Source: MADRE3 sp963718195 (GTDB lineage Bacteria; Desulfobacterota; Desulfobulbia; Desulfobulbales; Desulfocapsaceae). Taken from it: 64,000 nt of DNA. Positions 34,373 through 41,184 of this stretch are shown here, piece after piece (position 1 is the first letter of the stretch; the number at the start of each line of letters is the position of its first letter). Where the stretch lies: NCBI GenBank assembly GCA_963718195.1, contig CAVQYQ010000003.1, positions 310,001-374,000 of the forward strand, written 5' to 3'. A program made the translations under genes and the position numbers. Below the pieces are notes generated by a model. The model saw nothing but the letters and a program-made list of their open reading frames with translations. It had not been told where the DNA came from and made no database searches.

Positions 34373-35761
34373 ATGAGTTATGATGAATCAGCGAGTACAA
34401 CAATTGCCGCGATTTCAACACCTCCGGGGGCAGGAGGGATTGGTATAATCAGGATGAGTGGTCCTGAATCACTCCCGCGATTGAAGGATATCTTTCACCC
34501 CGTCTCTGCTGCCTGTACATTCGAGTCTCATCGATTTTACTATGGCACCATTAAGGCACCAGACACCGGCCAGCTGCTGGACGAGGTTCTTGTCGTATAC
34601 ATGGCAGCTCCGAGGACATACACAAGAGAAGACGTCGTTGAGATACACTGCCATGGGAGTTATCTTGTGCTGCAGTCAGTCCTGGACTTGATTCTAGGCT
34701 ATGATATCTATCTTGCCGATCCCGGGGAATTCACCAAGCGTGCTTTCTTGAACGGGCGTATTGACCTGACTCGAGCTGAAGCGGTCATTGATATACTTTC
34801 CGCCCGAACAAGAAAAGGCGTCGATCTGGCACTGGAGCAGATGAGTGGCAGACTGTATAAGCAGGTTGACAAGATGAGGCAGTGCCTCGTCCATGTGCGG
34901 GCGCTTTTCGAGGTGGCAATTGACTTTCCGGACGAAGATATTGAGATTGTCGATCGTCCTGCTGTTCTCCGGCAGATCAAAAACGAAGTAACCGCTCCCC
35001 TTGAACAGTTAATAAGAAACGCGGACAGTGGGCGAATGGTTCGCGATGGTGTATCCGTTGTCATTGTCGGCTTACCGAATGTGGGCAAGTCGAGCTTGTT
35101 GAATACAATTCTTCAGGAAGAGCGGGCTCTGGTTACTGCCATACCTGGGACGACCCGGGATACCATTGAAGAATATGTCGATATCAATGGAATACCAGTG
35201 AGAATAATTGATACGGCAGGGATTCGGGAAAACGCCGAAGAAGTTGAACAATTGGGGATTGACCGGGCACGGGATGGTATCAATCGCGCCGACCTGGTGC
35301 TTTTCCTGGTTGACGGCGCCCGTGAGCTCTCCAATGATGACCGGGCGCTTTTCAACACGGTATCCCATAAACCAGTGATAACGATCGTAAATAAATGTGA
35401 TCTGGAAGAACATGTTGACCGAAATGCTGACCCACAGATGTTTGCAGGCTCACTGTCCGTATCGGCCCGCGAACAGAGTGGAATCGTTGAATTGAAAAAT
35501 GTAATCTTCAAGCGGGTAACGGGCGGCAGGGAGCAGTGGCAGGAAGAGGGGTGTGCGCCAAATCTCAGACACAAGGCAGCAATGGAACGTGCCCTCAAAG
35601 CCTCGCTGTCCATCGGCAACGGTATTGATTCAGGGCTCACCAACGACCTGGTAACCATCGACATCCTTGAATGCCTCAATCATTTAAGCGAAATTGTCGG
35701 CGAAACGACGACCGAAGATGTCCTTGATGTGATTTTTGAACAATTCTGTCTTGGTAAATAG
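34373..35761 (+). CDS. mnmE: tRNA modification GTPase MnmE (TrmE)
   Basis: Partner of MnmG in wobble-uridine modification. From MSYDESAST the protein has 462 residues; an ATG 12 codons earlier lies in the loop of a hairpin and is unlikely. The N-terminal folate-binding domain includes STPPGAGGIGIIRMSG. The G domain has GLPNVGKSSLLN (G1, near residue 227), GTTRDTIEEY (G2), DTAGIRE (G3) and NKCDLEE (G4). The C-terminal catalytic Cys is in FCLGK, the last five residues. Confidence 0.97.
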   Translation: MSYDESASTTIAAISTPPGAGGIGIIRMSGPESLPRLKDIFHPVSAACTFESHRFYYGTIKAPDTGQLLDEVLVVYMAAPRTYTREDVVEIHCHGSYLVLQSVLDLILGYDIYLADPGEFTKRAFLNGRIDLTRAEAVIDILSARTRKGVDLALEQMSGRLYKQVDKMRQCLVHVRALFEVAIDFPDEDIEIVDRPAVLRQIKNEVTAPLEQLIRNADSGRMVRDGVSVVIVGLPNVGKSSLLNTILQEERALVTAIPGTTRDTIEEYVDINGIPVRIIDTAGIRENAEEVEQLGIDRARDGINRADLVLFLVDGARELSNDDRALFNTVSHKPVITIVNKCDLEEHVDRNADPQMFAGSLSVSAREQSGIVELKNVIFKRVTGGREQWQEEGCAPNLRHKAAMERALKASLSIGNGIDSGLTNDLVTIDILECLNHLSEIVGETTTEDVLDVIFEQFCLGK

Positions 35762-35801
35762 ATGTGTAACGATATGATTATCAAAGGGTATGGAAGCTGA
35801 A

Positions 35802-37022
35802 ATGTCTCACGTCTACCCATCTGTCAGCTATGACCAGGCAATCGATCTTATTGCTGATCATGCATCTTTGGTGGACACCGAGATTGTCTCGCTTGTTGAT
35901 GCGCTTGAGCGTATTAGCGCGACCGAGGTGCGCGCAAAACATGCTGATCCGGGATATGATCAGTCCCTGCGTGATGGCTTTGTCCTTGGCAAGAGTGATG
36001 CGCTGTCAGGCAATACTACCAGTCGGTCCTATCGGGTGATGGGCGAGATCCCGGCTGGCAGGTGCGATCTCATTGAGGTGGGAGACGGAGAAGCGTATCG
36101 TATTATGACCGGCGGCCTGGTCCCTGGAGGTGCCGAGCGGGTGGTTCAACAGGAAGACTGTATTCAGGCCGGTGAAACAGTTGAGATTCCTGGTGAAGTG
36201 TTAACGCGATCAGCTCGCTATATCCAAAGAGAAGGTTCTGTTATTCCCCGGGAAAGTGGAATTGCGGTTCGTGGAATTTCGCTCAGCCCGCGAGATATCG
36301 GCTTGCTTGCCATAACAGGAAACCACCAGCTTGAGGTCTATAAAAAAGTCAGCGTTTCATTCTTCTGCACGGGAAGCGAGCTGGTTACCATCGATGCCGC
36401 AGAGGTACCAGGTCAGAAAACATCGTCCAACCGATACCTGCTTGATGGTCTGATAAGGAGTAACAGAGCAATTTCAGTAGATTGGGGCATGGTCCTGGAT
36501 TGCAGAAAACAGATACGGGAGTTGATGGCTGAAATTGTCGGCAGCAGCACAGACGTTATTATCAGCACCGGTGGCGTGGGCCCGGGGAAATATGATTTAC
36601 TTAAAACAGCGTTTGAACAAATTGGCGGAAAGCTCATCTATCATTCGATTGCTATGCGACCCGGACAGTCAACGCTCTTTGGGGTCGTTGCTGGTAAACT
36701 CTATTTTGGCCTGCCGGGCCCCCCGTCCGCTGTCGGGATGTTATTCAATGAGCTTGTCCTCCCTGCCTTAAGAAAAATGCAGGGTCTCTTGGTGTTTAGC
36801 AACCGGGATATGAAGGCAGTCCTGGATCATGATATTTCCTTGGAGAAGTGGAGGTGCCTCTGTCTACGTCAAGGGGTTCTGTTTCCACGCGATCAGATCA
36901 ATTATGTTCGGCAGTGCAGAAAAGGAGAACGCTCTAATTGCAATATTCTGCTGGAAGAAGGGGTCGGTCACTATCATAAAGGTGAGCTCATCTCTGTTCA
37001 CGAATATGATCAGCGAAGTTGA
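35802..37022 (+). CDS. Divergent MoeA-like molybdopterin protein
   Basis: A MoeA-family protein of about 406 residues; canonical MoeA inserts Mo or W into adenylylated molybdopterin. The overall fold is recognisable: DQSLRDGFVLG in place of the usual SAMDGY, YRIMTGGLVPGGAERVV, then the MogA-like domain with FFCTGSELV, ISTGGVGPGKYD and GLPGPPSAVG. Several conserved positions differ from classical MoeA: the GxxVSVG loop reads GGVGPGK, the GLPGNPVSA loop reads GLPGPPSAV, and the GED acidic residue in the second domain reads GSV. A canonical moeA exists at 51442-52650, so this copy probably has a specialised or non-catalytic role. It follows mnmE but converges on the ORP-like cluster. Confidence 0.85.
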   Translation: MSHVYPSVSYDQAIDLIADHASLVDTEIVSLVDALERISATEVRAKHADPGYDQSLRDGFVLGKSDALSGNTTSRSYRVMGEIPAGRCDLIEVGDGEAYRIMTGGLVPGGAERVVQQEDCIQAGETVEIPGEVLTRSARYIQREGSVIPRESGIAVRGISLSPRDIGLLAITGNHQLEVYKKVSVSFFCTGSELVTIDAAEVPGQKTSSNRYLLDGLIRSNRAISVDWGMVLDCRKQIRELMAEIVGSSTDVIISTGGVGPGKYDLLKTAFEQIGGKLIYHSIAMRPGQSTLFGVVAGKLYFGLPGPPSAVGMLFNELVLPALRKMQGLLVFSNRDMKAVLDHDISLEKWRCLCLRQGVLFPRDQINYVRQCRKGERSNCNILLEEGVGHYHKGELISVHEYDQRS

Positions 37023-37030
37023 CCTTGGCA

Positions 37031-37080
37031 ACCAGTCACCATGGGCATCACTGGGTTGAAAAGTACCCATGGTGACTGGT
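37031..37080. terminator. Long inverted repeat at a convergent junction
   Basis: ACCAGTCACCATGGG and CCCATGGTGACTGGT form a perfect 15-bp stem with a 20-base loop, between the stops of the MoeA-like gene (plus) and the NifU-like gene (minus). No U tract is present on either strand. It may be a bidirectional terminator or another structure. Confidence 0.55.
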
Positions 37081-37097
37081 GCAGCCGGGGTATCGCC

Positions 37098-37544
37098 TTA
37101 TTTTGATACCTGCTTAATCAGATATTGATTGAGGGCTTCATGCAGTGTGAGGATAGAAAGCTTCGCACAGTGTGCATCCTGTTCTGGAAACGTTCCAATT
37201 GTCTCCAGGATATCCTCTGGCTGCAGCTCAAATAACTCTTCGGGGCTCTTACCATGAGCAAGCTCGGCAGTGAACGAACCACAAAGTGCACTTGAGCCGC
37301 AGCCATCCGTGACATAGGAAGCATGTATCACCCGGTTATCTTCAAACTTTAAAAATATCTCCATGGTATCCCCGCAGCCGCCACGGATACGGGCGTGACT
37401 GTCCGCTTCGGCCATCGGGCCATTGTAACGGGGATTACGCCAGCGATTGAATCCTTTTTCGCCAAAAGTGGTACGCGCGTCTTCAAATGATTGATTTTGA
37501 AGCTGCTGGACCAGTTTCTCAAACTCCTGTTCATTGAGTCCCAT
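37098..37544 (-). CDS. NifU-N-like iron-sulfur scaffold protein
   Basis: About 148 residues with a NifU_N/IscU-type pattern: an aspartate/cysteine site in GGCGDTMEIFLKF, a second cysteine motif DGCGSSALCGSF, then AHGKSPEELFEL and a third cysteine in DAHCAKLSILTLHEA. These correspond to the three cluster-ligating cysteines of IscU/NifU. The N-terminal 40 residues are an extension not present in IscU. It is the last gene of the minus-strand ORP-like cluster, so it may assemble or deliver a metal cluster to the small NifX/ORP-like proteins. An ATG four codons upstream is an alternative start. Confidence 0.83.
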   Translation of the reverse strand: MGLNEQEFEKLVQQLQNQSFEDARTTFGEKGFNRWRNPRYNGPMAEADSHARIRGGCGDTMEIFLKFEDNRVIHASYVTDGCGSSALCGSFTAELAHGKSPEELFELQPEDILETIGTFPEQDAHCAKLSILTLHEALNQYLIKQVSK

Positions 37545-37565
37545 ATTCACTCGCATTGGAAAACG

Positions 37566-37928
37566 CTATGTCCAATGTGCCTCTGCATTTGCTGCTGATG
37601 AATAATTAATATTGCCCGTGTTGAACCTTTTTATCGCCTCAGACACGGTTCCACTGACGTCGCTGACGACCTTGATACCGGCGGCCTCTAGGACCTGAAA
37701 GGCTTTTGGACCGCAATATCCTGTCATCACTACCTCTGCGCCCTTGTCACTCACCATCGTTGCTGCCTGGATGCCAGCGCCTTTAAAGGCATTTGCGTTT
37801 ACACTGTTGTTCAGGACTGTGAACTCAGAGGTGTCCGTGTCGACAATAAGGATATAGGGCGCCCTGCCGAAACGGGGATCGACCTCACTTGTCAACTGAG
37901 GTCCCCGGGAACTGACTGCAATCTTCAT
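37566..37928 (-). CDS. NifX/NifB-C-like (dinitrogenase FeMo-cofactor biosynthesis family) protein
   Basis: A 120-residue member of the NifX/ORP fold family that binds metal clusters (FeMo-cofactor precursors in NifX, a Mo-Cu cluster in the orange protein). The typical N-terminus MKIAVSSRGPQLTSEVDPRFGRAPYILIV and the GIQAATMVSDKGAEVVMTG helix-strand are present. GGAGGAA precedes the ATG, so the 18-codon upstream frame is not used. It is part of the minus-strand cluster. Which of the three paralogues here is the true ORP equivalent cannot be decided from sequence alone. Confidence 0.88.
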   Translation of the reverse strand: MKIAVSSRGPQLTSEVDPRFGRAPYILIVDTDTSEFTVLNNSVNANAFKGAGIQAATMVSDKGAEVVMTGYCGPKAFQVLEAAGIKVVSDVSGTVSEAIKRFNTGNINYSSAANAEAHWT

Positions 37929-37950
37929 GATTTCCTCCAAGAGAATATAA

Positions 37951-38331
37951 TTATGAGCCGCCGCCACCGCAGACCTGGTCATCAGAAATCAGCGGGAGTT
38001 TGCCTGCCAGCATATCCTCAATCACCGGCTTGATTTCTGCTCGCTCTGCGTCATGGTAAACGTCAATTCCAACCTGCTTGAAGCCCATCAGCGGGCGCAT
38101 TCCGATCCCGCCAACGATAAGGGCGTTGACCTTGTTTTCAGCCAGCAGATTGACAGGAACCATACAGCCGCCCTGGACATGCTCCTTATTCTGGATCGTT
38201 GTAATCGATTTGATTTCGCCATCTTCCGCATCAATGCAGGTAAATACGTCACAATGTCCGAAGTGACCAGCTCTAAAACCTTCCAGTCCCCCTTCACCCA
38301 TGGAGGGGATAGCGATACGAATTGTTGCCAT
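37951..38331 (-). CDS. NifX/NifB-C-like protein with Cys-Gly-rich tail
   Basis: A 126-residue NifX/ORP-family protein. The N-terminus RIAIPSMGEGGLEGFRAGHFGHCDVFTCID fits the family, with the GHFGHCD motif common in the MTH1175-like branch. The central VNALIVGGIGMRPLMGF corresponds to the ligand-binding strand. The C-terminus CGGGGS is short and Gly-rich, with a possible metal-ligand Cys. The ribosome site AAGGAGAA precedes the ATG, 10 bp after the MinD-type ATPase gene. It is the second of three family members in the cluster. Confidence 0.88.
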   Translation of the reverse strand: MATIRIAIPSMGEGGLEGFRAGHFGHCDVFTCIDAEDGEIKSITTIQNKEHVQGGCMVPVNLLAENKVNALIVGGIGMRPLMGFKQVGIDVYHDAERAEIKPVIEDMLAGKLPLISDDQVCGGGGS

Positions 38332-38341
38332 TTCTTTCTCC

Positions 38342-39253
38342 TTACTGTTTTGTTGAAATTATTGGTATGGTCTGTGAATGTTCGATACACATCTGTTCTG
38401 AAGTGATGATTTTTCTCCATATTGAAGAGAGAATCTCAATCAATCGGGGGCTTTTTCCGTATTCAATTACATTCTGCCCATTGACCATTGAGTGGGTGAA
38501 CGCAGGGTCGAATGGAATAAGCCCAACCAGATCGATGTTTCGGTGTTCTGCCTCCTGTCTGATCGCATCGGATACTTCATGATTAATGTCATATTTATTG
38601 ATGCAGAGCATCTGCGGTATTCTGAAATGGTTGCCAAGTTCTGCAACACGTCTCATGTCATGCAGAGAAGAGAGACTTGGCTCAACAACGATCAGCAATG
38701 CGGTAGCTCCGGTTATTGAGGCAATGACCGGACAACCGACACCCGGTGGTCCATCAGTTATAATCAGATCACACCCCTGTTGTTCAGCGAGCATACGTGC
38801 CTGCTGCCTGATTAAGCTGACGAGTTTACCCGAATTCTCTTCTGCGATACCGAGACGGGCATGGACCATCGGCCCCAGCCGGCTCCTGGAGAGAAACCAT
38901 TGTCCGCACGTTTGTTCAGGAAAATCGATGGCTTTTTCCGGGCAGAAATCGACACAGACGCCGCATCCCTCACAACTGATGGGATCTATCTCAAAGGTAT
39001 CCGATATGGCGTCAAATCTGCAGAGGTCGAGGCAGGTAGAGCAGCCGCTGCAATCATCCTTCCTTATGATCGCGATCGAACCGCCGACAAAATCATTGGT
39101 GGCATATGGTTGAGGAGACATGAGCAGGTGGAGATCAGCGGCATCAACATCGCTGTCACAGAGAACAAAATTTGATGCCATGGACGCAAACGCAGCGGTA
39201 ATACTCGTTTTTCCGGTTCCACCCTTGCCACTTATTATTACAAGTTCTTTCAT
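38342..39253 (-). CDS. MinD-superfamily ATPase with inserted ferredoxin domain (ORP cluster, copy 2)
   Basis: A COG1149 P-loop ATPase, 303 residues. The deviant Walker A SGKGGTGKTS is at residues 8-17. Two [4Fe-4S] ferredoxin motifs are inserted after the first strands: CSGCSTCLDLC and CEGCGVCVDFC. DGPPGVGCPV and the NKYD motif later complete the ATP site. It matches DVU2103/DVU2104-type proteins of the Desulfovibrio ORP complex. It overlaps the neighbouring paralogue by 4 bp, and the two probably work as a heterodimer, as Fe-S ATPases involved in cluster handling or cell positioning. Confidence 0.93.
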   Translation of the reverse strand: MKELVIISGKGGTGKTSITAAFASMASNFVLCDSDVDAADLHLLMSPQPYATNDFVGGSIAIIRKDDCSGCSTCLDLCRFDAISDTFEIDPISCEGCGVCVDFCPEKAIDFPEQTCGQWFLSRSRLGPMVHARLGIAEENSGKLVSLIRQQARMLAEQQGCDLIITDGPPGVGCPVIASITGATALLIVVEPSLSSLHDMRRVAELGNHFRIPQMLCINKYDINHEVSDAIRQEAEHRNIDLVGLIPFDPAFTHSMVNGQNVIEYGKSPRLIEILSSIWRKIITSEQMCIEHSQTIPIISTKQ

Positions 39254-40104
39254 TGAGTTACCTGCTTAGATTCTATAATTTCTATAATATCGAGATATAA
39301 CATCTCAAAGGTGTGGCGCCAGGTTGGAAAATCTTCAATGAGTAATCGGCCACGGGAGTAGGTTTCAGCGATTCGCCGATCAAAGGGGATTTCCAGTAAA
39401 ATAGGGATACTTTCCTGACCTGCATATTCCTGAACAGTATGATCGCCGATATCAGAGCGATTGATCACGATACCACAGGGGATACCAAGTACCTTTACCG
39501 CCTCGGCGGCTAGCTTGAGATCGTGAAGCCCAAACGGCGTCGGCTCAGTAACCAGCAGGACAAAATCACTGTCCTTCATGGCAGTAATGACCGGACATGA
39601 GGTTCCCGGGGGAGCATCAATAATGACCAGGTCATCTCTGCCAGTTTTATTCCGGACCTCTCTGATCAAGGGAGGAGACATTGCTTCCCCGATGCGCAGG
39701 GTACCCTGTATAAACGTAATCTTGTCTCTTGATCCTGTTTCAACGATCCCTAGTTCGCGGGATCCAGCACGTACAGCATTTTCCGGACAGACGGCGATAC
39801 ATCCCCCGCAGCTGTGGCAAAGTTCGGGAAAGACGATTACCTTCTTGCCAACGACGGTGAGACTGTTAAACCTGCAGATTTCAGCACATTTACGACAGCC
39901 ATTGCACAGGGTCTCATCTATCTCCGGAATTAATGTATGGACGGTTTCATCCGTATGAATTTCAGGCTTTATAAACAGGTGGGCATTCGGCTCTTCCACG
40001 TCGCAATCGAGCAGTTTGACTGCGCGGTTGATGCTCAGGGCGAGATTCGTCGATATTGTTGTTTTTCCGGTACCGCCTTTACCGCTGGCAACACTGATGA
40101 TCAT
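39250..40104 (-). CDS. MinD-superfamily ATPase with inserted ferredoxin domain (ORP cluster, copy 1)
   Basis: The companion COG1149 ATPase, 284 residues, with Walker A ASGKGGTGKTT near residue 6. The inserted ferredoxin motifs are CNGCRKCAEIC and CHSCGGCIAVC, each C-x2-C-x2-C-x3-C. DAPPGTSCPVI and VINRSDIG follow. It is related to its neighbour but clearly divergent, as expected for the paired ATPases of ORP-type clusters. The gene is upstream of its paralogue in the transcript and overlaps it by 4 bp. Confidence 0.93.
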   Translation of the reverse strand: MIISVASGKGGTGKTTISTNLALSINRAVKLLDCDVEEPNAHLFIKPEIHTDETVHTLIPEIDETLCNGCRKCAEICRFNSLTVVGKKVIVFPELCHSCGGCIAVCPENAVRAGSRELGIVETGSRDKITFIQGTLRIGEAMSPPLIREVRNKTGRDDLVIIDAPPGTSCPVITAMKDSDFVLLVTEPTPFGLHDLKLAAEAVKVLGIPCGIVINRSDIGDHTVQEYAGQESIPILLEIPFDRRIAETYSRGRLLIEDFPTWRHTFEMLYLDIIEIIESKQVTQ

Positions 40105-40123
40105 GATGTTTCCTTTTCAATCG

Positions 40124-40507
40124 TTATGAGGTGAGTTTGTAGATTTTATCCAGGTGGTCGATCATCTCGTATGCCAGTTGAGCCGTTGGCTCCACCGGCA
40201 GCTGCATAAAAATACCATACCCCTCGGTCACTTCATGGAACTCATCATGAGAAAGGGGTGAGATGAGAGCACAATTTACGAAAGGATTTCGGGGCACCAG
40301 TTCTTTAATGAATTCAAGACCGGTAGAGTCCTGCAGCAAATCGTCTGCGACCACCACATCAATTTTATTGTCCTGCAGATAGCTCCATGCCTGCTGTGCG
40401 GATTTGAAACAACTAATATCAAACCCCTGGTGAGCTGATAAAACTGAAGCAACGTCTGCAAGTGTTGACTCCTCTTTGCTGAGAAGAATAATCGTTAGTC
40501 TGTTCAT
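40124..40507 (-). CDS. Degenerate receiver-domain protein
   Basis: A 127-residue CheY-fold protein. The strand ending DVVVADDLL supplies acidic residues D55/D56 near the usual phospho-acceptor. The N-terminal acidic pair is weak (LSKEES), and the invariant Lys before the last strand is replaced by Gln (FMQLPVEP, Q102). Phosphorylation switching is therefore doubtful, and it may be a protein-protein adaptor. It is encoded inside the ORP-like cluster 20 bp upstream of the first MinD-type ATPase. An equivalent conserved hypothetical gene (DVU2105) occupies the ORP operon of Desulfovibrio vulgaris; whether they are homologous needs a search. Confidence 0.75.
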   Translation of the reverse strand: MNRLTIILLSKEESTLADVASVLSAHQGFDISCFKSAQQAWSYLQDNKIDVVVADDLLQDSTGLEFIKELVPRNPFVNCALISPLSHDEFHEVTEGYGIFMQLPVEPTAQLAYEMIDHLDKIYKLTS

Positions 40508-40612
40508 GTCTGTTTCACCTGCCCCCTCTTTAGCACTTATTATGAGGTGGTATGGAATAACGAAGTAATTGAGTCTGCTCCCTACGTTCTCGAAGAAGAA
40601 GTTGTCGCTGGC

Positions 40613-40984
40613 TCATTGTTTGACCTCAGAATGATTTCTTCGTGGGCACACCTTGGTACAGCCAGGCATGTAATATCTCTTAAGCTCAAGGTTGCTGGCA
40701 TACGCCTTTAGGACGAGGTCTGCTTTACCAGAAATAAAAGGTAACAGGGAAATTCCGGCATCTTCAATTATTCGTGCTGGCTGATGAGATATTGCCCCGC
40801 AAATCAATGAATCTGGATTAAGCTCGACAATTCTTCGGGCAATGGAGACGGGCAGCAAAAGAGGTATGAACTCGAGCTTTTTTTCCACCACCCGTTTATC
40901 CATAATCTCTGCAAGCAGCAGGGTCTGGGCTGAGTCGAACACCGGTGATATTCGTTTTCCCCAGACCGTTATTGCAACCTTCAT
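40613..40984 (-). CDS. NifX/NifB-C-like protein, first gene after the sigma-54 promoter
   Basis: A 123-residue NifX/ORP-family protein: MKVAITVWGKRISPVFDSAQTLLLAEI is the typical first half, and LICGAISHQPARIIEDAG the second. The C-terminal tail is unusual, with a Cys-rich GCTKVCPRRNH. The sigma-54 promoter at 41027-41042 lies only about 43 bp upstream of the ATG, so this gene is the first of the activator-controlled transcript. GAGGAG precedes the start. It is one of three family members in the cluster. Confidence 0.87.
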   Translation of the reverse strand: MKVAITVWGKRISPVFDSAQTLLLAEIMDKRVVEKKLEFIPLLLPVSIARRIVELNPDSLICGAISHQPARIIEDAGISLLPFISGKADLVLKAYASNLELKRYYMPGCTKVCPRRNHSEVKQ

Positions 40985-41026
40985 ACGCTCCTCTCCTTGA
41001 CAGCATTGACCGTTTACTATCTATGT

Positions 41027-41042
41027 AGCAAGGAAAGTGCCA
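41027..41042 (-). promoter_or_regulatory. Sigma-54 promoter of the ORP-like cluster
   Basis: On the minus strand the sequence reads TGGCACTTTCCTTGCT, matching the sigma-54 consensus TGGCAC-N5-TTGC(A/T) at every fixed position with the correct spacing. It directs transcription toward the gene at 40613-40984 and those beyond it. Confidence 0.88.
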
Positions 41043-41149
41043 GTTATGGGCATATGTCTTTATTGAATTTATATAGCTGATTATATTAGAATAAATGGTG
41101 GATGAGCAGGGAAGCTCAAGGCCAGGGACACGAGGATAGGTGCAATTAC

Positions 41150-41184
41150 GCGACGGTCGCACCGTCGCACCGTCGCACGATCGC
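41150..41184 (-). promoter_or_regulatory. Tandem 8-bp repeats, candidate enhancer (UAS) for the sigma-54 activator
   Basis: On the plus strand, 41161-41184 is ACCGTCGC, ACCGTCGC, ACGATCGC in direct array, preceded by GCGACGGTCGC. GCGACGGT and ACCGTCGC arms also form an 8-3-8 inverted repeat at 41150-41168. The block begins 108 bp upstream of the -24 element and ends in the stop codon of the activator gene. It could alternatively be a terminator stem, but no U tract follows. Confidence 0.5.

Noticed and set aside
41150..41184. CRISPR-like array
   Set aside because: The 8-bp repeats are tandem without spacers and no cas gene is present.
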